Source: Triticum aestivum
Taxonomy: Eukaryota; Streptophyta; Magnoliopsida; Poales; Poaceae
NCBI RefSeq assembly: GCF_018294505.1
Contig: NC_057807.1
Coordinates: 264,473,306-264,537,305 of the forward strand
Length of the DNA stretch: 64,000 bases
Direction of reading: 5' to 3'
A program made the translations under genes and the position numbers. A model generated the notes under the pieces. The model saw only the letters and a list, made by a program, of their open reading frames with translations. It ran no database searches and was not told the DNA's origin. This document shows positions 56,268 to 64,000 of the stretch, one piece after another; within the stretch, counting starts at the first letter, position 1, and each line of letters starts with the position of its first letter.

Positions 56268-57080
56268 ATGGCTAGTCTTATATCTTCTCCTTTATCTCCC
56301 GAAAATTAAGTCCTAAATTTTAAACAAAGGGAGGGAGAAAATCTGAAAGACGCTTGGTATAGAATTTGCAATGCTCAAAATAGATCTACCAGGAAGCAAT
56401 CTACTTCAGTCCTTCTTCGCAATTTTTATGTAGGTGCTAGTCCTTAGTATAGATATATCCTTGATACCATTACCGGGGGGAATTTCTTGGGTAGCCATAC
56501 TTTTGATTCTTATAATGCTATGATAGATTTATTTGGCTCACCACCTCTTTTGGTTAATGGAACTCTATTAACTTTGGAGCATGTTATGCAAAGGCTTGAA
56601 ATTATTGAAAACAAAGTTGCTACCATTGAATCAATTGAAAATCTAGATAAAAAAATCCATAATCAAATTACCCAATATGAATCTAAGGTGAGAATGACTT
56701 TGAAAAATATTAAGGAGAAGGAACCCGTGGTTAATGAGAAAATAAATCTAGACTCCACTAGAATCGATAAACTTGAGGGTATCATCACCATCTTGGGAAC
56801 CGCTTTTTCTTCCGTAAAAAATACTCCAAGTCCTCCCACTAAAATTGCCAAGCTTATGTATGTTCCTAAGAATAAGGGTGAATCATCTAGTAAGGAAACT
56901 GCGGATCTTAAATCTATAAGTATTCACCCCAATCTTTTTGCTATCATTAAGGAACCATTTGCTACAAATGAATTTTTTGATCTTGTGCCTATAAGTTTGC
57001 TAATTGCTAGAAAGAAAGAAAATTCTAAAAAAGATGGATGCCTCATTGAAGAATTGCCTACCAAAGATGGCACTCCCTAG
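56268..57080 (+). pseudogene. Gypsy gag-like gene, non-autonomous family
   Basis: ATG at 56268 (MASLISSPLSPEN), then a gag core with LKDAWYRICNAQNRSTRKQ, YRYILDTITGGNFLGSHTFD and NAMIDLFGSPPLLVNGTLL. A coiled coil follows (VMQRLEIIENKVATIESIEN) and a KIAKLMYVPKNKGESSSK region, ending at 57080. Stops near 56308 and 56446 interrupt it. No zinc knuckle and no protease follow, which fits a family that depends on proteins of other elements. Confidence 0.75.
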
Positions 57081-58007
57081 ATCTATCCTTGTTTTTATGC
57101 CTAGCTAGGGGCGTTAAACGATAACGCTTGTTGGGAGGCAACCCAATTTTATTTTAGTCTTTTGCTTTTTGCTTCTGTTTAGGAATAAATATTTGTTCTA
57201 GCCTCTGGTTAGATTTGTTTTTATGTTTTAATTAGTGTTTGTGCCAAGTAGAACCTATAGGATAACCTATGATGATGGTTGATTTGATTCTGCAGAAAAA
57301 CAGAAACTTTATGCGCACAAATATTGTTAAATCACAAGAACGTTCTTTTGCATTGATTCTTTCTGCTGCTGATCAATAAACAAATTTTCCAGGACTTCCT
57401 ATTTTTGTAGAATATTTTACATTCCAGAAGTTTCCATTAGTTACAGATTACTACAGACTGTTCTGTTTTTGACAGATTCTATTTTTCGTGTGTTGTTTGC
57501 TTATTCCGATGCATCTATGGCTAGTAAAATAGTTTATAAACCATAGAGAAGTTGGAATACAGTAGGTTTAACACCAATATAAATAAAAAATAAGTTCATT
57601 ACAGTACCTTGAAGTGGTCTTTTGTTTTCTTTCGCTAACGGAGCTCACGAGATTTCTGTTGAGTTTTGTGTTGTGAAGTTTTCAAGTTTTGGGTGAAATC
57701 TTTTGATGGATTATGGAACAAGGAGTGGCAAGAGCCTAAGCTTGGGGATGCCCATGGGACAACCCAAGATAATCCAAGGACACCAAAAAGTCAAAGCTTG
57801 GGGATGCCCCGGAAGGCATCCCCTCTTTCGTGTACTTCCATCGGTAATTTTACTTGGAGCTATATTTTTATTCACCACATGATATGTGTTTTGCTTGGAG
57901 CGTCTTGTATTATTTGTGTCTTTGTTTGTTAGTGTGCCACAATCATCTTTGCTGTACACACCTTTTGAGAGAGCCATTCATGAATTAAAATTTGATAGAA
58001 TACTCTT
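57081..58007 (+). mobile_element. Gypsy internal region downstream of gag
   Basis: Colinear with 3830-4730. It stops at an insertion of another LTR element at 58008; the last five bases CTCTT would be one copy of the target duplication. Confidence 0.7.
57800..57823 (+). repeat. Conserved GGGGATGCC/GGCATCCCC hairpin
   Basis: Same stem as at 4548-4573, with a loop of different sequence, preceded by AAAGCTT as in the polypurine tract. Confidence 0.7.
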
Positions 58008-59053
58008 TGTGACGCTCGGATAATTAAGCTACCGTGAACCGCTGCTAATGATGCCATGTCACCTCGATTACTATTGCTAATACCGCGTTAGTTCAAAGCC
58101 GATACAAATTCATATTCGAAATAAAGCCAAACATCAAAAGTTCTCAAATATTAAAACCCAAATTTTTGGGTTGTGCCAGTTAGTGCATAGGTGATTATGA
58201 TGAAGAATCCACATCTTTATATAATGTATAAATGCACTAAAATGATTTAAACGGTAGCCAAAAACATTATTTAAATGCCTTTGGTATTTTATAAAATACT
58301 AAACTATTTTATTTTGGGTTAAAACCTTTTGTTGCAGAGGTTATTTTGAAACGTAATTTTAGGAGCTATTTTCATATTTTACTAACTAAAAAAAAGTAAT
58401 AACGTGGAACTAAAATTAAAACAGGAAAGAAATAGAAAATAACAGGAAATATAAAATAAAACACCCCAACTGGGCCTCAGCCCAGCCATCGGCCTACCAG
58501 GCTGGCCCACCCGGCTAGCCCAGGTGGCCCAGCTGCCACCTCCCTGTCCTTGTCGTCTTCTCCCCACGCCCCCACAGTTCGTCCGACCGCGCCCGCGGTC
58601 GCTGACGGACCAGCTCACCATCCCGCGCCGCTACAGCCGCCTCCCCGGAAGGGATAAGGACGCCGCCTGCACCCTCCTCGATCCCCTCTCCCACTTCCCC
58701 CTGCCACTCCACTCGCTCTCGCCCTCTCCCCCATCTTCTCCACTGCACCCGAGGCACTCGTCGCCGTGGTGGACACCGTCGACCCCGCGCCGCGCTACCG
58801 CGTCCTAGAGCTTCCCCCTCGTCATCTTCGTCGAACCCAAGGAGGAGATCTAGTCGGGGAGCATCACATCGACACCACGCCCTCCTTTCTTCTCCGGCCC
58901 CGACCCGGATCTCGCCGACGATTACCACCGCTCCGCTGCACCCAGCGCCTTCCCGAGCAACTCCCCGTCATCAATGTGAGCAGCGCCGCGTTTCCCAATC
59001 CGTCCCCCCCCCTCGATTGGTTGTTGATGCTGCTAGCTCCGCCATTGCCGCAA

Positions 59054-61052
59054 CTCGCTGCCGCCTGGCTCGTCGCCGGTGTGTATCCGATGACCTAATG
59101 GTCATGAGACCATGCTCGCCATCCCTACCGCACCACGTAGGCCCCGCCTAGCCGCTTAGTGCACCCGAAAGCGAGCTGTAGCTGCACGCTCGTGCTCACC
59201 CGAGCGCAACCGCCACCCTTCGTCGCCGCTTCGGCCAACCTCGGCCTCCCCTGCTGCTGCCACTACCACCGGGCGACGCGCGGCGCTGCCCGCGTTCGAT
59301 TGCCTTTGGCCGCGCGTCGAATGGACGCGGGAGGCGCGATCCCGAACCCCTCCGCATCCGTGTGGTCGCTGGGGCTCTGTCGCCGGCGCGCCGCCGTGGT
59401 TTGGACCTCCCTGGGGCACTGACAGGTGGGCCCAGGGTCATTAGCCAGTAACCCCGGCCCTAAAACCCCCATTGACATGTGGACCCCCCTACTTTAACTA
59501 AATAGGATTAGTTTAAATTAACTCTTTTAATCAACCCAGCCACTGACATCTCGGTCCCACCTACTAATTAGACTAAATTTTAAATAAATAAAACCTGTAG
59601 ATAAACTGTCTCACTGACAGAAGGGACCCACTGGTCAGTTTGACCAGCCAACAGTCAAACTTTGTCTGCTGAGTGGGCTGATGACTCAGCCCCCCTGGAC
59701 CCACTTGTCATCCTCTGTGTACATTTTTGTGTACACAGAGCTGGGAGCACCTAGCATTTAGTCTTTATTTTCGAATTAATAGTAATTTCAGAATATTGTT
59801 TAAATCTTTGAAAAACCATAGAAAATAAACTGTAGCTCAGATGAAAATGTTTTCTACATGAAAGTTGCTCAGAACGACGAGACGAATCCGGATACGTAGC
59901 CCGTTCGTCCGCCACACATCCCTAGCATAGCGAACACGCAACTTTCACCCTCCGGTTCATGTGCTCGAAAACATGAAACACCGGGGATACTTTCCCGGAT
60001 GTTTTCCCCCTTCGCCGGTATCACCTCCTACCGCGTTAGGGCACTCCTAGCACCATTACTTGACATGTCATGCATCGTTATGCATCTGTTTGCAATTGTA
60101 TTCATTGTTTCTTCCCCCTCTTCTCTCCGGTAGACTACGAGACTGACGTCGTTGCTGGTGCCCCGATCGACTGTGTTGATGACCCCTCCTTCTTGCCAGA
60201 GCATCCAGGAAAGCCCCCCCCCCCTTTGATCACCAGATATCGCCTATTCTACCCTCTACTGCTTGCCTGGATAGGGTAGAATAGGATGCTAGTTTACCAG
60301 TAGTGGCCCTTCATTCTTGTCAGTCTGCCTTGCTATACTATCGGGCCGTGATAACTCGGGAGATGATCACGGGTATATACTTTACATATATACATACTAT
60401 TCAGATGGTGACTAAAGTCGGGTTGGCTCGTTGAGTACCCGCAAGTGATTTGGATGTGGGGGCTGGAAGGACAGGTGGCTCCATCCCAGTAGAGGTGGGC
60501 CTGGGTTCCCGATGGTCCCTGACTGTTACTTTGTGCCGGAGCGACAGGGCAGGTTGAGACCACCTAGGAGAGAGGTGGGCCTGGCCCTGGGCGGCGTTCG
60601 CGGTTACTTCATAATAACACGCTTAACGAGATCTTGGTATTTGATCTGAGTCTGGCCACTGGCCTATACGCACTAACCAACTACGCGGGAAAGATATGGG
60701 CACTCGACGTCATGGTATCAGCCGAAGCCTTCATGATGTCAGCGACTGAGCGGTGCGTGCCGGATTGGAATGTAAGCCTGCTCTTGTATTAAGGGGGCTA
60801 GTTCTACTTCTCGCCGCCCTCGCAACGTGCAGGTGTGCAATGGGCGATGGGCCCAGACCCCTGTGCCATAGGATTTACACCGGCGTGCTGACCTCCCTGT
60901 TGTTCCTAGGTAGGGCTACGACGTGTTGATCTTCCGAGGCCGGGCATGACCCAGGAAAGTGTGTCCGGCCAAATGGGATCGAGCGTGTTGGGTTATGTGG
61001 TGCACCCCTGCAGGGAAGTTTATCTATTCGAATAGCTGTGTCCCTCAGTAAG
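59054..61052 (+). repeat. 2-kb tandem unit, copy 1 (1999 bp)
   Basis: Starts CTCGCTGCCGCCTGGCTCGT. Internal landmarks: a GC-rich first 0.4 kb, GACAGGTGGGCCCAGGGTCA, CAGTCAAACTTTGTCTGCTG, ACCGGGGATACTTTCCCGGA and TGGTATCAGCCGAAGCC. No intact ORF. Confidence 0.95.
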
Positions 61053-63047
61053 CTCGCTGCCGCCTGGCTCATCGCCGGCGCGTCTCCGATGACATAATGG
61101 TCACGAGACCATGCTAGCCATCCCTACCGCACCACGTAGGCCCCGCCTAGCCTCTTAGTGCGCCCAAAAGTGAGCTGTAGCCGCGCACTCATGCTCACCC
61201 GAGCGCAACCGCCACCCTTCGTTGCCGCTCCGGCCAACCTCGGCCTCCCCTGCTGCTGCCACTACCACCGGGCGACGCGCGGCGCTGCCCGCATACAATC
61301 CCCTTTGGCCGTGCGTCGAATGGACGCGGGAGGCGCGATCCCGAACCCATCCGCATCCCTGTGGTCGCCGGGGCTCTGTCGCCGGTGCGCCGCCGTGGTT
61401 TGGACCTCCCTGGGGCACCGACAGGTGGGCCCAGGGTCATTAGACACTAACCCCGGCCCTAAAACCCCCACTGACATGTGGACCCCCCCTACTTTAACTA
61501 AATAGGATTATTTTAAATTGACTCTGATAATTAACCCAGCCACTGACATCTCGGTTCCACCTACTAATTGGACTAAATTTTAAATAAATAAAACCTGTAA
61601 ATAAACTGTCTCACTGACAGAAGGGACCCATTGGTCAGGTTGACCAGCCAACAGTCAAACTTTGTCTGCTGACTGGGCTGCTGACTCAGCCCCCGTGGAC
61701 CCACTTGTCATCCTCTATGTACATTGTTGTGTACACAGAGCTGGGTGCACCTAGCATTTAGTCTTTATTTTCGAATTAATAATAATTTCAGAATATTGTT
61801 TAAATCTTTGGAAAACCATAGAAAATAAACTGTAGCTCAGATGAAAATGTTTTCTACATGAAAGTTGCTCAGAACGACGAGACGAATCCGGATACGTAGC
61901 CCGTTCGTCTGCCACACATCCCTAGCATAGAGAACACGCAACTTTCACCCTCCGGTTCATGTGTCCGGAAACACGAAACACCGGGGATACTTTCCCGGAT
62001 GTTTTCCCCCTTCGCCGGTATCACCTCCTACCGCGTTAGGGCACTCCTAGCACCGTTACTTGACATGTCATGCATCGTTATGCATCTGTTTGCAATTGTA
62101 TTCATTGTTTCTTCCCCCTCTTCTCTCTGGTAGACTACGAGACTGACGTCGTTGCTGGTGCCCCGATCGACTATGTTGATGACCCCTCCTTCTTGCCAGA
62201 GCATCCAGGCAAGCCCCCCTTTGATCACCAGATATCGCCTATTCTACCCTCTACTGCTTTCCTGGATAGGGTAGAATAGGATGCTAGTTTACCAGTAGTG
62301 GCCCTTCATTCTTGTCAGTCTGCCTTGCTATACTATCGGGTCGTGATCACTCGGGTGATGATCACGGGTATATACTTTACATATATACATACTATTCAGA
62401 TGGTGACTAAAGTCGGGTTGGCTTGTTGAGTACCCGCAAGTGATTTGGATGTGGGGGCTGGAAGGACAGGTGGCTCCATCCCGGTAGAGGTGGACCTGGG
62501 TTCCCGACCGCCCCTGACTATTACTTTGTGCCGGAGCGACAGGGCAGGTTGAGACCACCTAAGAGAGAGGTGGGCCTGGCCCTGGGCGGCGTTCGCGGTT
62601 ACTTCATAATAACACGCTTAACAAGATCTTGGTATTTGATCTGAGTCTGGCCATTGGCCTATACGCACTAACCAACTACGCGGGAAAGATATGGGCACTC
62701 AACATCGTGGTATCAGCCAAAGCCTTCGTGACGTCAGTGACTGAGCGGCGCGTGCCGGATTGGAACGAAAGCTAGCTCTTGTATTAAGGGGGCTAGTTCT
62801 GCTTCCGGCCTCCCTCGCAACGTGCAGGTGTGCAATGGGCGATGGGCCCAGACCCCTACGCCATAGGATTTAGACCGGCGTGCTGACCTCTCTGTTGTGC
62901 CTAGGTAGGGCTGCGACGTGTTGATCTTCCGAGGCCGGGCATGACCCAGGAAAGTGTGTCTGGCCAAATGGGATCGAGCGTGTTGGGTTATGTGGTGCAC
63001 CCCTGCAGGGAAGTTTATCTATTCGAATAGTCGTGTCCCTCGGTAAG
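61053..63047 (+). repeat. 2-kb tandem unit, copy 2 (1995 bp)
   Basis: Colinear with copy 1 throughout, with scattered substitutions and small indels, for example a shorter C run at about 62214. Confidence 0.95.
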
Positions 63048-64000
63048 CTCGCTGCCGCCTGGCTCGTGGCCGGCGCGTCTCCGATGACATAATGGTCACG
63101 AGACCATGCTCGCCGTCCCTACCGCACCACGTAGGCCCCGCCTAGCCGCTTAGTGCGCCTGAAAGTGAGCTGTAGCCGCGTGCTCATGCTCACCCAAGCG
63201 CAACCGCCACCCTTCGTCGCTGCTCCGGCCAACCTCGGCCTCCCCTGCTGCTGCCACTACCACCGGGCGACGCGCGGCGCTGCCCGCGTACAATCCCCTT
63301 TGGCCGCGCGTCAAATGGACGCGGGAGGCGCGATCCTGAACCCCTCTGCATCCCTGTGGTCGCCGGGGCTTTGTCGCCGGCGCGCCGCCGTGGTTTGGAC
63401 CTCCCTGGGGCACCGACAGGTGGGCCCAGGGTCATTAGCCACTAACCCCGGCCCTAAAACCCCCACTGTGGACCCCCTACTTTAACTAAATAGGATTAGT
63501 TTAAATTAACTCTGTTAATTAACCCAGCCACTGACATCTCGGTCCCACCTACTAATTAGACTAAATTTTAAATAAATAAAACCTGTAAATAAACTGTCTC
63601 ACTGACAAAAGGGACCCACTGGTCAGTTTGACCAGCCAACAGTCAAACTTTGTCTGCTGACTGGGCTGCTGACTCAGCCCCCGTGGACCCACTTGTCATC
63701 CTCTATGTACATTGTTGTGTACACAGAGCTGGGTGCACCTAGCATTTAGTCTTTATTTTTGAATTAATAATAATTTCAGAATATTGTTTAAATCTTTGAA
63801 AAACGATAGAAAATAAACTGTAGCTCAGATGAAAATGTTTTCTACATGAAAGTTGCTCAGAACGACGAGACGAATCCAGATACGTAGCCCGTTCGTCCGC
63901 CACACATCCCTAGCATAGCGAACACGCAACTTTCCCCCTCCGGTTCATGTGTCCGAAAACGTGAAACACCGGGGATACTTTCCCGGATGTTTTCCCCCTT
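63048..64000 (+). repeat. 2-kb tandem unit, copy 3 (cut by window end)
   Basis: The first 953 bp of a third copy. It lacks a few bases at about 63468 (TGACATG missing before the GTGGACCCC run). Confidence 0.95.

Larger units (their letters stand above)
58008..64000 (+). mobile_element. LTR retrotransposon with tandemly repeated LTR interior
   Basis: TGTGACGCTCGGATAATTAA at 58008 is an LTR start inserted into the Gypsy interior. The first kilobase is unique in the window: AT-rich to 58.4 kb, then GC-rich to 59.05 kb. From 59054 on it is a tandem array. No gag or pol is reached before the window end, so the LTR must be very long or the array lies in an untranslated leader. The family name is not assigned. 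Confidence 0.6.

Noticed and set aside
60712..60731. TGGTATCAGCCGAAGCC resembling a tRNA-Met primer-binding site
   Set aside because: It departs from TGGTATCAGAGC after nine bases, has no LTR end before it, and recurs inside the tandem units.
59156..63485. Near-identical ORFs of 60-115 codons recurring every 2 kb
   Set aside because: They are copies within the tandem units on opposite strands, with no domain and no conservation beyond that of the DNA repeat.

Overview
The window is intergenic DNA from a large grass genome, almost certainly Triticeae (wheat, Aegilops or a close relative). The evidence is the density and nesting of transposable elements, Stowaway MITEs with TA target duplications, wheat-type Gypsy LTRs starting TGATACGTCTCC, Sirevirus-like gag remnants, and a CACTA element with CAGTAGCGCG subterminal repeats. 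No complete host gene is confirmed. The gene-like host sequences are an OPA3-like fragment inside a Helitron (16.8-17.7 kb), a decayed EF-hand (calmodulin-like) fragment (2.3-2.5 kb), and an unrecognised 168-codon ORF (36.7-37.2 kb).

Layout. 1-3803: 3' part of a Helitron, ending in a hairpin plus CTAG and containing a Stowaway MITE and the EF-hand pseudogene. 3804-7921: 3' internal region, PPT and 3' LTR of a pol-less Gypsy element. 7922-8773: minus-strand chromovirus remnant, broken by a CACTA element that starts at 8774. That CACTA has GGCC-rich repeats at its left end and a TNPA-like gene on the minus strand; its right end is not found. 15992-19160: a minus-strand Helitron with both ends in an A/T site, carrying three correctly spliced OPA3-like exons. 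19161-21578: degenerate CT/CA-rich repeats. 21579-32489: probable small Helitron split by a complete 10.4-kb CACTA (21624-32062, TSD CTA). 33.3-37.5 kb: MITEs, one MULE with an exact 9-bp TSD, and the unknown ORF.

37812-55.8 kb is a Copia/Sirevirus-like element. It keeps its 5' LTR, PBS, gag and a downstream unknown ORF, but has no pol. Its 5' LTR is split by an 11-kb minus-strand chromovirus (37955-48993; TSD GATTA/GATTG) with LTRs, PBS, gag-pol and an extra ORF upstream of gag. 55.8-58.0 kb holds an LTR fragment, tRNA-Asp-type PBS and gag of a second Gypsy copy of the 3.8-7.9 kb kind. At 58008 another LTR element is inserted, and from 59054 a unit of about 2.0 kb is repeated head to tail to the window end.

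The most unusual region is the CACTA at 21.6-32.1 kb. It carries a TNP2-like transposase, a TNPA-like protein fused to a Ulp1-like domain that appears to lack its catalytic His and Cys, and a small protein that joins an RNase H1 N-terminal (viroplasmin-like) domain to a C-terminal membrane segment. A second copy of the leader plus subterminal-repeat module lies inside it, as if two CACTA units had fused head to tail. Also notable are the captured OPA3 exons and the chromovirus accessory ORF, whose pattern recalls a double-stranded-RNA-binding fold. Functional statements are read from sequence patterns; no database search was possible.
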